Source: CAWGCA01 sp963820955
Lineage (GTDB): Bacteria; Pseudomonadota; Gammaproteobacteria; Chromatiales; Chromatiaceae
Direction of reading: 5' to 3'
DNA: 64,000 bases
NCBI GenBank assembly: GCA_963820955.1
Contig: CAWGCA010000045.1
Location: 62,001 to 126,000, forward strand
Part shown: piece after piece, positions 33,064 to 42,364 of the stretch
How the letters are laid out: each line of letters starts with the position of its first letter
How positions within the stretch are numbered: position 1 is the stretch's first letter
The notes under the pieces: generated by a model
Seen by the model: only the letters and a program-made list of their open reading frames with translations
What the model was told of the DNA's origin: nothing
Database searches by the model: none
Program-made: the position numbers and the translations under genes

Positions 33064-34988
33064 GAGGCCATTGTAGCGTCAGACTCGGAAAAAAATCGTT
33101 CTACGTCGGAGATGTCCCGGGTACGGGCCATCGGTGGCAGGCTGTCGAGAAACAACTGACCATAGCCGCGCTTCAGCAACCTGGGATCGCAGACCACCAG
33201 CACTCCCCGATCGGTGACGTCCCGAATCAGCCGCCCGGCCCCCTGTTTCAAGGCGATGGCGGCCTGGGGCACCTGAAACTCCATAAAGGGATTTCCCCCC
33301 TGTTTGCGCAGGGCATCTATACGCGCCTGCAAGACGGGATCTCCCGGCGATGCGAAGGGCAGCTTGTCGATGAGGACGCAGGAGAGGGCTTCACCGCGCA
33401 CATCCACCCCCTCCCAGAAGGAGGCCGTGCCGAGCAGTACCGCATTGCCCAGCCGCCGGAATCGCTCCAGCAATTCGCTTTTAGGCGCGCTGCCCTGGAC
33501 CAGCAGCGGATAGTCGATCTTCCCATCCAGCGAGTCGGCCGCCTCGCGCAGCGCGCGATGGCTGGTAAACAGGAGGAAGGCCCGACCCCGGCTTGCGGTC
33601 AGCAGCGGCACCGCCAATGCCACCACCGCCTGGGTGTAGTCGGGAGCGCGGGGCTCGGGGAGACCCCGGGGTACAAACCAGAGCGCCTGATGGGCATAGT
33701 CGAAGGGGCTCTCCCAGCGAGCGGTCTCGGCCTGGTCCAGGCCCAGCTGCCGCTGGAAATGGCGGAAACTGTCACCCACCGCCAGGGTGGCGGAGGTAAA
33801 GATCCAGCTGCCGGGATATTGCTGCATCTGCAGCTGGAATAGATCGGCAATCTCCAGGGGGGTCCGGTTGAGACGAAAACTCTGGCGTTGGGTCTCGAAC
33901 CAGCGAATCTCCGCCTCATCCCCGGTTTCGAAAAGACCATCCAGATCGCGGGCGATCTGCCGGCAGCGGGCAAGGCAGCTGTCCAACCCCTTGCCGCGGC
34001 CCTGCACCGCCTCGAGGGAGACCGTCAACTCGCCAACTGCAGCGCGGACCCGCTCCAGGGCGGATAGCACTCGCTCGTCATCCGCTACCTCACGCCAGGG
34101 ACCACGCCGACTATCGAGACCAAAAACCAGCCGCAGATCCCGCACTGCCTTGCCCAGTTGCGCCGCCGCTGCCGGTACCTCCTGTAGATCGCCGGCCTCC
34201 CTCAGGTACTCGGTCCCGGTATCGCGAACCAGATCCAGCAACTGCCAGCCACTGACCGTGGTGCCAAAAAAGTTACTGGCCACCTCGGGAAGTTGATGCG
34301 CCTCATCCACAATGAAGCAGTCTGCTGCAGGCAGCAGTTCACCAAACCCCTCCTCCTTCAACGCAAAATCCGCGCACAACAGATGGTGATTGATCACCAC
34401 CAGGTCTGCCTCCTGCGCCCGGCGACGGGCCTCTACCAGATGACAGCTGCCAAAGGCAGGGCACTCCGCTCCCAGACAATTGTCACTGGTGGAGGTGACA
34501 TGGGGCCAGATTCCAGCGTCTTCCGGAATATCGCTCAACTCGGCGATATCGCCGGTGCGACTCTTTCCCGCCCAGCGTTGAACCCGCATCAACTGATCCA
34601 CCAGTTCACGGGAGCGGAGCCGTCCTTCAGTCAGGGTGTTCTCCATACGATGGGTGCAGAGATAATTGGAACGCCCCTTCAGCAGGGCCATATCGGTAGG
34701 CAGGGCCAGGGCGTCGCGCACCAGCGGCAGATCCCGGTGGAACAACTGATCCTGAAGATTCTTTGTGCCGGTGGAGATGATCACCTTGCGGCCGGAGAGC
34801 AGTGCCGGAACCAGGTAGGCGAAGGTCTTGCCGGTGCCGGTACCCGCCTCAGTGATCAACACACCACCCTGCTCAAGGGTCTGCGCCACCCGCTCCGCCA
34901 TCTCTTCCTGCTGCGGACGGTGGGTAAAGCCGGTCACACACCGGGCCATCCGGCCATCCGGCCCGAGTATCTCCGGGATTGATATCAT
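33060..34988 (-). CDS. yoaA: YoaA, XPD/DinG-family Fe-S DNA helicase
   Basis: This 642-residue superfamily 2 helicase has the Q-motif region RPQQEEMAERV, Walker A EAGTGTGKTFAYL and DEAH box FIVDEAHQLPE. Four cysteines for a 4Fe-4S cluster lie in NYLCTHR, DNCLGAECPAF and GSCHLVEARR. Motif VI is QGAGRLIRDVTDRG. Length and content match YoaA, the XPD-like helicase that works with HolC in repair of replication forks. tsaB is downstream and coupled, an arrangement common in gammaproteobacteria. Confidence 0.95.
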   Translation of the reverse strand: MISIPEILGPDGRMARCVTGFTHRPQQEEMAERVAQTLEQGGVLITEAGTGTGKTFAYLVPALLSGRKVIISTGTKNLQDQLFHRDLPLVRDALALPTDMALLKGRSNYLCTHRMENTLTEGRLRSRELVDQLMRVQRWAGKSRTGDIAELSDIPEDAGIWPHVTSTSDNCLGAECPAFGSCHLVEARRRAQEADLVVINHHLLCADFALKEEGFGELLPAADCFIVDEAHQLPEVASNFFGTTVSGWQLLDLVRDTGTEYLREAGDLQEVPAAAAQLGKAVRDLRLVFGLDSRRGPWREVADDERVLSALERVRAAVGELTVSLEAVQGRGKGLDSCLARCRQIARDLDGLFETGDEAEIRWFETQRQSFRLNRTPLEIADLFQLQMQQYPGSWIFTSATLAVGDSFRHFQRQLGLDQAETARWESPFDYAHQALWFVPRGLPEPRAPDYTQAVVALAVPLLTASRGRAFLLFTSHRALREAADSLDGKIDYPLLVQGSAPKSELLERFRRLGNAVLLGTASFWEGVDVRGEALSCVLIDKLPFASPGDPVLQARIDALRKQGGNPFMEFQVPQAAIALKQGAGRLIRDVTDRGVLVVCDPRLLKRGYGQLFLDSLPPMARTRDISDVERFFSESDATMAS

Positions 34989-35009
34989 CTGTTGCCAGTT
35001 CGTGCGCTG

Positions 35010-35516
35010 TCAGCGGGCGTGGTTGTCCCAGACCTCGGCTTCGAGACCCTGCTCGCGAGTCCAGGCCAGGCGCCCGATAATCTTGAAGCGGGCTACTGAA
35101 AGAGCCCCTCTTTTGACGCGGCTGCTGCTGGACTGATCCATAAAATCCAGCAGTTCGTCCCGCTCGGCTTCGTAGATCTCATACGGCTCATACTCCTCAT
35201 CCATGAGCACCAGCAGCACCGAATCCCAGGACTGCTCTACCCTGATCTGACCAATGCGCTGACCGCTTTTGCTTTCATCGAAGATGGTACGGCTCTTGAT
35301 CTGGATCTTTTTGTCGTCACGCGCCGGATCGATGGCGTCGTAGCCGCCCGCCGAATCGGCCACCGGTTCCAGGCTGAGCAGCCGAATGGCGTCGTGCAAG
35401 GCGATTTCATTGCTGATACCGGGCAAAGGCTTGCCCATGGTACGCCGGTACTCCGCGGCAAGCTGTCGCGCCTGACCGATAAGCTTGTCTGCGGCATAGA
35501 CGCTCACGCGGTGCAA
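35010..35516 (-). CDS. Small conserved-looking protein, possible PD-(D/E)XK nuclease fold
   Basis: This 168-residue protein was not recognised as a named family with confidence. An N-terminal helical part (QARQLAAEYRRTMGKPLPG) is followed by NEIALHDAIRLL and then YDAIDPARDDKKIQIKSRTI. The pattern Glu - Tyr-Asp-x-x-Asp - Gln-Ile-Lys resembles the catalytic core of restriction-like nucleases. A strand-rich end follows (WDSVLLVLMDEEYEPYEIYE). The start is TTG 35516 or GTG 35507 behind GGAGAG. It stands alone between yoaA and lpoP-mrcB; no methylase is nearby. Confidence 0.65.
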   Translation of the reverse strand: MHRVSVYAADKLIGQARQLAAEYRRTMGKPLPGISNEIALHDAIRLLSLEPVADSAGGYDAIDPARDDKKIQIKSRTIFDESKSGQRIGQIRVEQSWDSVLLVLMDEEYEPYEIYEAERDELLDFMDQSSSSRVKRGALSVARFKIIGRLAWTREQGLEAEVWDNHAR

Positions 35517-35658
35517 TCTCTCCGGGGTTTGGGGAAGCTAGATTGTATCCCATACCGGCGTGGTCTGCTCAACCCGCATTGCATGAAACCGCTGCCGCCT
35601 GGCACGAGCAGGACTCGCAACTGGAATCTGTGAAACCCGAACCCCTGCCGGAACACCC

Positions 35659-36180
35659 TCAATAGAGCGTCCGTGCCTTGCGCTCCGCGACCCGGGCACC
35701 GGCAATGTCTCCCGCCGCCCGCCGGGCCTTTGCAATCAGCCGCCAGTTGTCACGCTTCAGGGCGAGATCGCCGCCTGCCAGATTGTTCGACTTGGCCGCC
35801 AGGTCCGATGCCATCCCATAGCGCCCCTGCTGCAACCTGAGGTTGGCCAGACGGTTCCAGAGATGGGCGTTGCGGGGTTCGATCCGCAGGGCACGCTCCA
35901 CCGTGCCAACAGCCCCCGGCAGATTATCCACCGCCTCCTGTTTCTCGGCATTCTCCAGCAGGGCGACAACGGCCCTGCCGTGAGTTGGGGTCGCACGCGC
36001 CTGCGCGGCAGGCTCATAAGCGCGCACCTGGGTCTCCTCATCGACCGGCGGCTGCTCGCCAGAGACAGGTGCCGGCGTCGTAGGGCGGGAGCCCGGTGAC
36101 GTTGTCCGCGTCGGTGTCACACTGCACGCTGCCAACAGGGTGGCGCTGAGCAGCAGGTAGAAAGATGTTTTCCTTTTCAT
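35659..36180 (-). CDS. lpoP: TPR lipoprotein, LpoP-like activator of PBP1b
   Basis: This 173-residue lipoprotein has the lipobox LLAACS (acylated Cys19), a Pro/Thr-rich linker and tetratricopeptide-like helices (about 68-170: AVVALLENAEKQEAVDNLPG, IEPRNAHLWNRLANLRLQQG, GDIAGARVAERKA). In Pseudomonas and relatives a TPR lipoprotein, LpoP, is encoded beside the PBP1b gene and activates it from the outer membrane. Here the start overlaps the mrcB stop by an ATGA. The context and architecture support the same role. The symbol is assigned by analogy. Confidence 0.8.
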   Translation of the reverse strand: MKRKTSFYLLLSATLLAACSVTPTRTTSPGSRPTTPAPVSGEQPPVDEETQVRAYEPAAQARATPTHGRAVVALLENAEKQEAVDNLPGAVGTVERALRIEPRNAHLWNRLANLRLQQGRYGMASDLAAKSNNLAGGDLALKRDNWRLIAKARRAAGDIAGARVAERKARTLY

Positions 36181-38561
36181 TCAAAAAAACTCCGGAACAA
36201 TCTCTGGATAGGCCCGTTCGACGCTGCCACGCAGGAAGATTCCATCACTGGCGCCGATCCCTTGATAAACGGGTACTGGCGGGCCGTCTTACAGCGCTCA
36301 TTCGCTCGCAGACCGGTATCCGGATCAATCCATACCGTCTCTACGGGATCGGGTCTGAGCAACCCCAGGGGGGCCGGCTTCAAGCGCTGCATCATATCCC
36401 CCCAGACCCGCAGCGCACCTCGGGCCCCGGTCAGACCGGCGGGGCTGTTGTCGTCACGCCCAACCCATACCACCGCGACCTTATCACCACTGAATCCTGC
36501 AAACCAGCTGTCCCTCAGGCTGTCGGTGGTGCCGGTCTTGCCGGCCAGATTGAGCTCCTTGGAAACAAAGGCGGACAGACCGCGACCGGTGCCGCTTCGC
36601 ACCACCTCCTGCAGATTTCGGCCGAGCAGATAGACCGGCCCCGGGGGTACTGCCTGGTGGACGGTCAGCGGGTAGCGCTGCAGGGGCTCCCCATCCTCTG
36701 CCTGTACCTCCCTGATGGCTCGCAACGGCGAATAAAAGCCCCCGGCGGCAAAGGTCTGGTAGATCTGCGCTACTTCCAGCGGTGAAAGCGCAACCGCCCC
36801 CAGCAGCATCGATGGAAGCGGGGTAACGGGCCGGGTGACACCCAGGTTCTCCAGCAGTTCCAGAATCTGATCCAGGCCCAGTTCCATACCCAGCTGCACG
36901 GTGGCGAGATTGTAGGATTTGGCCAGCGCCTGATGTAGCGGCACCTCACCGTGGGCACGGCGATCATAATTCCGCGGCGTCCAGACCTTTCCGTTTCTGC
37001 CACGGATGCTGATCGGCTCATCCTGTAACCGGGTGATCAAGGTATATCGATCCGGATTCATCAGGGCCGCCAGATAGACCACCGGCTTGATCAACGAGCC
37101 GATCGGACGGACCGCATCCAGAGCTCGGTTGAAACCCGCAAACCGGACCTCGCGCCCGCCAACCACAGCCAGAATCTCTCCACCCTCTGAACCGGCCACC
37201 ACCGCCGCCCCCTGCAGTTGATCCAAGGGCAGTTTATTGCGCTCTTCCAGACGTTTGAGACGGCTGTTCAACGCCAGCTCCGCCTGTTTTTGAATCCAGG
37301 GATCGAGCGTGGTAAAGATGCGCAGACCTTCTGATGTAAGGTCCTCTTCACGGTAATCCCGGTGCAGCTGGCGACGGACCAGGTCGAGAAAGGCCGGATA
37401 GCGGCCGCCGCCTTCTCCGCGCTGGGTTGTGATGCCGAGGTCCACCTCCACCGCCTGGCGTTTCTCCGCGTCGGTGATCACCCCCTGTTGTCTCAGGACC
37501 TCCAGCACCAGGTCACGCCGCTGCCGTGCCCGCTCCGGATGACGCCTCGGGTCGTAGTAGGATGGGCCGCGCGCCAGCCCTACCAGCAGCGCCAACCTGG
37601 GTGGATCCAGCTCCTGCAGAGGCCGGTTGAAATAGAAATGACTGGCCAGCCCGAAACCATGGATGGCGCGGCTCCCATCCTGTCCCAGATAAATCTCATT
37701 GGCGTAGGCCTCGAGGATCTCGTCCTTGCCATAGTGGGCGTCCAGCATCAACGCCATCGCCGCTTCGTTCAGCTTGCGCCAGAGTGTTCGCTCGTGGGTC
37801 AGATAAAAATTCTTTACCAACTGCTGAGTGAGGGTACTCCCACCCTGCACCATGCGGCCCGCCCTGATATTGGCCCAGACGGCTCGCAGGATCGCTTTGG
37901 GATCGACGCCGCTGTGACTGTAGAAGGCGCGATCCTCCACCGCAATCAACGCCTGTACCAGCAGATCGGGCAGATCCTCCCGCTGGATCAGGACCCGGTC
38001 TTCGTTATGAGCCGGATAGATACTGCCAACCTCCGGCGCCTCCAACCGGACCAGGGCCAGTTCCCGGCCGGCGACATCCTTGATCGAATCCAACTGATCG
38101 GCACGGAAACGCAGATCCAGGTAAGCCCCTGGTTCCTGCCCGTCCCAGAACAGGAACGGCCGGGTTCTGACCAGGAAGCGGTTTCGGTTGCGGGACCAGG
38201 TGGCAACCTGTTTCGGGGAGCCTACCTTGCGGTAGCCGAGCGTGTTCAGCTCCGCCACCAGTTGCTCCGGGCTGATCGCCGCGCCTGGATAGAGCTCCAG
38301 CGACCGCCCGTACACCCGCGCGGGCACCGCCCAGCGCTTACCCTCGAATTTCAGCTTGACCTGATAGTCCAGATACAGCAGGTAGAGGCCGCCCCCCAGC
38401 AGAAACAGGAGGCTCAGCGCCAGCAACCGCGTAAACCAGCGCCTGCCACCTTTCTGATTCCTTCCCCGCCGTTTTTTCTGCGGCCGCCTCCCGGCGCTGC
38501 CTGCCTTTTTCTTACTGCTGGTGGCGCTGGGCCTTCTTGAACGCCCTGAGGTTTTTGCCAT
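36177..38561 (-). CDS. mrcB: Penicillin-binding protein 1B
   Basis: From ATG 38561 the protein has 794 residues; a GTG at 38594 is possible. A very basic cytoplasmic tail precedes the membrane helix (FTRLLALSLLFLLGGGLYLL). A UB2H-like domain follows, then the GT51 glycosyltransferase with EDRAFYSHSGVDP and QGGSTLTQQLVKN. The transpeptidase has the SLIKP (active Ser), SYN (KSYNLATVQLG) and KTGTTDSLRDSW motifs. It is the bifunctional class A synthase that polymerises and crosslinks peptidoglycan. The activator gene lpoP is downstream and translationally coupled. Confidence 0.96.
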   Translation of the reverse strand: MAKTSGRSRRPSATSSKKKAGSAGRRPQKKRRGRNQKGGRRWFTRLLALSLLFLLGGGLYLLYLDYQVKLKFEGKRWAVPARVYGRSLELYPGAAISPEQLVAELNTLGYRKVGSPKQVATWSRNRNRFLVRTRPFLFWDGQEPGAYLDLRFRADQLDSIKDVAGRELALVRLEAPEVGSIYPAHNEDRVLIQREDLPDLLVQALIAVEDRAFYSHSGVDPKAILRAVWANIRAGRMVQGGSTLTQQLVKNFYLTHERTLWRKLNEAAMALMLDAHYGKDEILEAYANEIYLGQDGSRAIHGFGLASHFYFNRPLQELDPPRLALLVGLARGPSYYDPRRHPERARQRRDLVLEVLRQQGVITDAEKRQAVEVDLGITTQRGEGGGRYPAFLDLVRRQLHRDYREEDLTSEGLRIFTTLDPWIQKQAELALNSRLKRLEERNKLPLDQLQGAAVVAGSEGGEILAVVGGREVRFAGFNRALDAVRPIGSLIKPVVYLAALMNPDRYTLITRLQDEPISIRGRNGKVWTPRNYDRRAHGEVPLHQALAKSYNLATVQLGMELGLDQILELLENLGVTRPVTPLPSMLLGAVALSPLEVAQIYQTFAAGGFYSPLRAIREVQAEDGEPLQRYPLTVHQAVPPGPVYLLGRNLQEVVRSGTGRGLSAFVSKELNLAGKTGTTDSLRDSWFAGFSGDKVAVVWVGRDDNSPAGLTGARGALRVWGDMMQRLKPAPLGLLRPDPVETVWIDPDTGLRANERCKTARQYPFIKGSAPVMESSCVAASNGPIQRLFRSFFE

Positions 38562-38709
38562 CGACTGCCGGGTCCCACGAATTACTGGCGGCACACCTTA
38601 CCACAGCATCCAGTGGCTGTCGGTGGCCTGCTACCAATCCCTTTCAACCGCCCCGATTTTGTATCGGCCACCCGACCCCGAGCCATGACTCGAAGGTGAC
38701 TGTTCGAAA

Positions 38710-39456
38710 TCACTCAACACGTCCTTTGTTTTCCAATGGAAACCGCTTGAGATCCGCCTCGATTCCTTCATACAACTCCTGAATCCAGGCGGGAGACAGG
38801 GAGGCGCCCGGAAGCAAGGGCCGGGATCTGAAATCACGCGGGGAGATCAGGATGGAGACCTGCTCTTTTCCCAGCAGCGCCGTCAGCACAAAAAGGTCTT
38901 CGATCGCCTTGTCTCCGATCGCCAGGCAGCCTTGGGAGACATCCTTACCATGGATATAGATATCACCTCCCAGATTTGTCCGCCCGTCCAGGATCGCCTG
39001 CTCCCGATCCAGGGCGCTCGGATAATCGAGCTTCAGAGAGAGATGATAGGCGCTCATGGGATTGAGTCCTTCTATCCGGTAGGCACCCTCGGGCACCTGC
39101 AGATCACCCTCCCGCAGTTTGGGGCCCGGTCCACCGCTCATCGCTTTGACGCGGTAGTCTCGAATGTGCCTCCAGTTCCCGTCCGACAGGGCCCATAACT
39201 CCAACAAACGGGTATCTTTGAACGCCAACAGGGTCACCGCCTCAGGTGGCCAGCCGACCCCGACAAACCGGAAGCGGGGTTTCAGACGCATTGTCACCCT
39301 GTTGCCGTGCTGCGCCAGCACCTGCTCGACAGAGCGCATCTCGATCTCAGGCCGTCTGTTTCTATCCGGCTGGGACAGGGCCATCTCCGACACAACCAGC
39401 AGGGCCAGAGACAGAAACAGGTAACAGATCAAATGCGAATTGCTGTACAGCCCCAT
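38710..39456 (-). CDS. Exported L,D-transpeptidase (YkuD domain)
   Basis: From ATG 39456 (GGAGG four to five bases upstream) the protein has 248 residues, with a signal peptide in the first about 30. The YkuD domain, about residues 100-200, has DIYIHGKDVSQGCLAIGD, the HGx..S-x-GC-x catalytic motif with Cys as nucleophile and His as base. These enzymes form 3-3 crosslinks or attach proteins to peptidoglycan. It lies close to mrcB on the same strand, giving a small cell-wall cluster with lpoP. Confidence 0.9.
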   Translation of the reverse strand: MGLYSNSHLICYLFLSLALLVVSEMALSQPDRNRRPEIEMRSVEQVLAQHGNRVTMRLKPRFRFVGVGWPPEAVTLLAFKDTRLLELWALSDGNWRHIRDYRVKAMSGGPGPKLREGDLQVPEGAYRIEGLNPMSAYHLSLKLDYPSALDREQAILDGRTNLGGDIYIHGKDVSQGCLAIGDKAIEDLFVLTALLGKEQVSILISPRDFRSRPLLPGASLSPAWIQELYEGIEADLKRFPLENKGRVE

Positions 39457-39477
39457 TGGGCCTCCGTATTTCAATAA

Positions 39478-39630
39478 AGGGCACCTCGAAAAATTCGAGG
39501 TGCTCGTGTGGTGCAGGGATGCGCCACTATTTTCTCGCGTCTAAGCCCCTGAAAATGAAGGCGATCGGAAACCGCGCGTTTCGATCGCCGTATCGAAAAA
39601 TCCCATTGAAGGGATTTTTCGAAGTACCCT
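39478..39630. mobile_element. 153-bp MITE-like inverted-repeat element
   Basis: AGGGCACCTCGAAAAATTC (39478-39496) matches the inverse of 39612-39630 at 17 of 19 positions. The left end also folds as a hairpin, GCACCTCGAA/TTCGAGGTGC (39481-39503). A central palindrome (GGCGATCG..CGATCGCC) lies near 39560-39590. The rest of the gap to korA has no gene. Confidence 0.6.
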
Positions 39631-39792
39631 TAAGCGTTTTAGCTTGCTCACCAACTCAGACCAACCGTTAGTCGACCCCAAACAGAATTTTACGCGGTCA
39701 GATATCGACCGACCAATGAATTCAAGACGAACTGCTAGACTTGTGCGAATATTGAGGTCGTAATTTCGCCGCAACCCCCTCTGCCGGAAATA

Positions 39793-41526
39793 ATGAATAA
39801 TAAAACCTCCAAACCAGTTTCACGAACACTCTCTATCGCCATTACAGGGTCTGGTGGCAGCGGCGTGGTCACCACCGGCAATATGCTGCTGAAAGTCATT
39901 GCCAGCGCCGGATTTTATGGCCTGATGTCGAGATCCGCCGGCCCGCAGATACGAGGTGGAGAATCGGCCGCCATGTTGCGCATAGGCGCCGAAAGGGTCA
40001 ACTGCCTGGACGATCAGTTCGACATCCTGATGGCCCTGGACTGGTTGAACGTAAACCGCTTTGCCGCGGAAATCCCGCTGACCGTTGACAGTGTCATCAT
40101 TTGTGATCCGGAGGCAGGCGAAATACCGCCGGAAATTGCCCAATACAACGCCCGGGTAATGGAAATCCCCCTGAAAAAACTGGCCCAGGAGATTAAGGGT
40201 GGCAGGATCAACATGGTGGGTCTGGGGGTCCTGGGCCAATTGCTGCAGCTTTCCGAGGCAGACAGCCTGAATGTGGTAGACAGGATTCTCGGGGGTAAGG
40301 GGAAAGTGGTGGTAAACGCCTCACGGCAATGCATTCAAGCGGGATATGGAGCGGAAAAGTCTCTACAACTGGAGCACCCAATTCCCCAGCCGGAAGAAGG
40401 TACGTCCCGCTGGGACATCAGCGGCAATGAAGCGAGTGGATTGGGCGCCTTGAGGGGTGGAGTCCGGTTCGTGGCGGCCTACCCCATCACCCCGGCCAGC
40501 GAAATTCTGGAGTGGCTGGCACCCAACCTGGAAAAGGTGGGTGGCGCTCTGCTGCAGGCGGAGGATGAGCTGGCCTCCATCAATATGATCATTGGCGCTT
40601 CCTTCGGCGGTGTACCAACCCTGACCGCCACTTCCGGGCCTGGACTCAGCCTGATGATGGAGGGGCTTGGTCTGGCGGTGGCCAGCGAAACCCCGGTGGT
40701 CGTGGCCAACGTCATGCGGGGCGGGCCTTCGACCGGCATTCCCACCAAGTCCGAACAGTCCGACCTGAACATCGCGATCTACGGTTTTCACGGCGATGCG
40801 CCGCACATTGTCCTGTCGGCACTGGACATAGTCGACTGCGCCTTCACCACCGAGTGGGCGGTTTATCTGGCAGAGGCGCTGCAGACTGTGGCCATCGTGC
40901 TATCGGACCAATCTCTGGGACAGGCCCGGAGTGTGACCGACCCGCCAACACATCCGCCCGCCGGGCCGGGACGCCGAACCAGCGAGCCTGATGTGGACGA
41001 CTACCGGCGCTACCAGCTGACCGTCGACGCCATCTCACCGATGGCTATTCCCGGTGCCCCCGGGGGTATTTACACGGCCGACGGTCTGGAACACAACGAA
41101 CGGGGAACACCGTCCAGTATGCCGCTGGACCATCAGCAGCAACTCGATAAACGTCGGGACAAACTGACGGGTTACGACTTCGGCGAGCATTGGGCCAGAA
41201 TAGAGGGAACGGGAGATACCTGCATTCTGACCTGGGGATCCTGCACCGGCGCTGCCATAGAGGCGGCGAAGCGCCTGGAGAACAGTGGCAAAGCAGTGCA
41301 GGTGATCGCCGTGCGCCTGCTCTGCCCGCTTCCCGACAAAACCCTGGATGGAATACTGATCGGTATAGAACGGGTGCTGGTGGTAGAGCAAAACCATGGC
41401 GGACAATTTTTTCACTATCTTCACTCGAAAAACCTGCTGCCCGATTCCGCGCGGGTGCTGGCCCAGCCAGGCCCGCTGCCCATTCGCCCCAACGAGATTG
41501 TGAAGACGCTGACTGATTGGAGTTGA
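39793..41526 (+). CDS. korA: 2-oxoacid:ferredoxin oxidoreductase, fused gamma-alpha subunit (KorA type)
   Basis: This 577-residue protein has an N-terminal gamma domain (about 10-190) with GSGGSGVVTTGNML and GPQIRGGESAAML. The alpha domain (from about 210) has the YPITPASEILEWL pyrimidine-side motif and EDELASINMIIGASFGG. CoA-dependent oxidative decarboxylation, or the reverse carboxylation, of 2-oxoglutarate with ferredoxin is the usual role of two-subunit KorAB. Pyruvate or branched-chain specificity cannot be excluded from sequence reading alone. It is the first gene of a three-gene operon; korB starts after one base. Confidence 0.92.
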   Translation: MNNKTSKPVSRTLSIAITGSGGSGVVTTGNMLLKVIASAGFYGLMSRSAGPQIRGGESAAMLRIGAERVNCLDDQFDILMALDWLNVNRFAAEIPLTVDSVIICDPEAGEIPPEIAQYNARVMEIPLKKLAQEIKGGRINMVGLGVLGQLLQLSEADSLNVVDRILGGKGKVVVNASRQCIQAGYGAEKSLQLEHPIPQPEEGTSRWDISGNEASGLGALRGGVRFVAAYPITPASEILEWLAPNLEKVGGALLQAEDELASINMIIGASFGGVPTLTATSGPGLSLMMEGLGLAVASETPVVVANVMRGGPSTGIPTKSEQSDLNIAIYGFHGDAPHIVLSALDIVDCAFTTEWAVYLAEALQTVAIVLSDQSLGQARSVTDPPTHPPAGPGRRTSEPDVDDYRRYQLTVDAISPMAIPGAPGGIYTADGLEHNERGTPSSMPLDHQQQLDKRRDKLTGYDFGEHWARIEGTGDTCILTWGSCTGAAIEAAKRLENSGKAVQVIAVRLLCPLPDKTLDGILIGIERVLVVEQNHGGQFFHYLHSKNLLPDSARVLAQPGPLPIRPNEIVKTLTDWS

Positions 41527-41527
41527 C

Positions 41528-42364
41528 ATGAACGGAGCGACGGCAAAATCTGAACTCAAGCCGAAAGACTACAAGTCGGAAATCAAACCTGTCTGGTGCC
41601 CGGGGTGTGGTCATTTTGGCATTTTGAGCGCCGTCACCAAGGCCCTGGCCCACCTGGCACTGCCTCGTGAGCAGGTGGCCCTTGTGTCCGGCATCGGCTG
41701 CTCCTCAAGACTCCCAGCCTATACCGAGACATACGGTTTCCATGGGGTCCATGGCCGGGCCCTGGCGGTAGCCTCCGGCCTGAAAGCGGCCCGCCCGGAT
41801 CTGACCGTGCTGGTGGCCAGTGGCGACGGCGACGGATTTTCCATCGGCGGTAACCACTTCCTGCACGCCTGCCGCCGCAACATGGACATGACCTACATCG
41901 TCATGGACAACGAAGTCTACGGCATGACCAAGGGGCAGGCCTCCCCCACAACCTCGCCAGACTGGGCGCAAAGTAAGCTGACGCCCCACGGCCCTGGTGT
42001 TCCCAAATTCCTACCAGCCGCCATTGCCCTGGCCTCGGGGGCAAGTTTTATCGCACGGGGATTCTCCGGCGACCCCAATGGCCTCACCCGACTGCTGGTC
42101 GAGGCAATCAACCACCCGGGCTTCGCCTTTGTCCAAGCACTGAGTCCTTGCACCACATTTAGACCCGAGCAAAAAAACTGGAAAAAACAGGTACATGCCT
42201 TTGACGACGATGCCACAGCCAATCCAGTAGAGGCGGCGCAGCGGATCATGGCCGATGACGGCATGTCTACCGGCCTGCTGTATCGAACGCAAATCCCTGT
42301 GTGGCAGCCGGCCAACCAGGCCAGCCTGGACGTTTCAGGACTAGAAGGAGGGTTTCAGGTATGA
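41528..42364 (+). CDS. korB: 2-oxoacid:ferredoxin oxidoreductase beta subunit (KorB type)
   Basis: This 278-residue thiamine-pyrophosphate and 4Fe-4S subunit has cluster cysteines in WCPGCGHFG (Cys24, Cys27), SGIGCSSR (Cys58) and SPCTTF (Cys208). GDGDGFSIGGNHFLHA holds the Mg-TPP motif, and DNEVYGMTKGQ is typical. It completes the enzyme with korA. No separate ferredoxin-like delta subunit is adjacent, as expected for the two-subunit type. The stop overlaps the next start (ATGA). Confidence 0.94.
   Translation: MNGATAKSELKPKDYKSEIKPVWCPGCGHFGILSAVTKALAHLALPREQVALVSGIGCSSRLPAYTETYGFHGVHGRALAVASGLKAARPDLTVLVASGDGDGFSIGGNHFLHACRRNMDMTYIVMDNEVYGMTKGQASPTTSPDWAQSKLTPHGPGVPKFLPAAIALASGASFIARGFSGDPNGLTRLLVEAINHPGFAFVQALSPCTTFRPEQKNWKKQVHAFDDDATANPVEAAQRIMADDGMSTGLLYRTQIPVWQPANQASLDVSGLEGGFQV

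Noticed and set aside
37362..38540. 392-codon frame on the plus strand opposite mrcB
   Set aside because: Gln/Leu/Pro-biased antisense sequence with no ribosome-binding site; mrcB motifs on the other strand are unambiguous.
39541..39774. 77-codon minus-strand frame before korA
   Set aside because: It overlaps the MITE-like element and has no ribosome-binding site or recognisable protein pattern.
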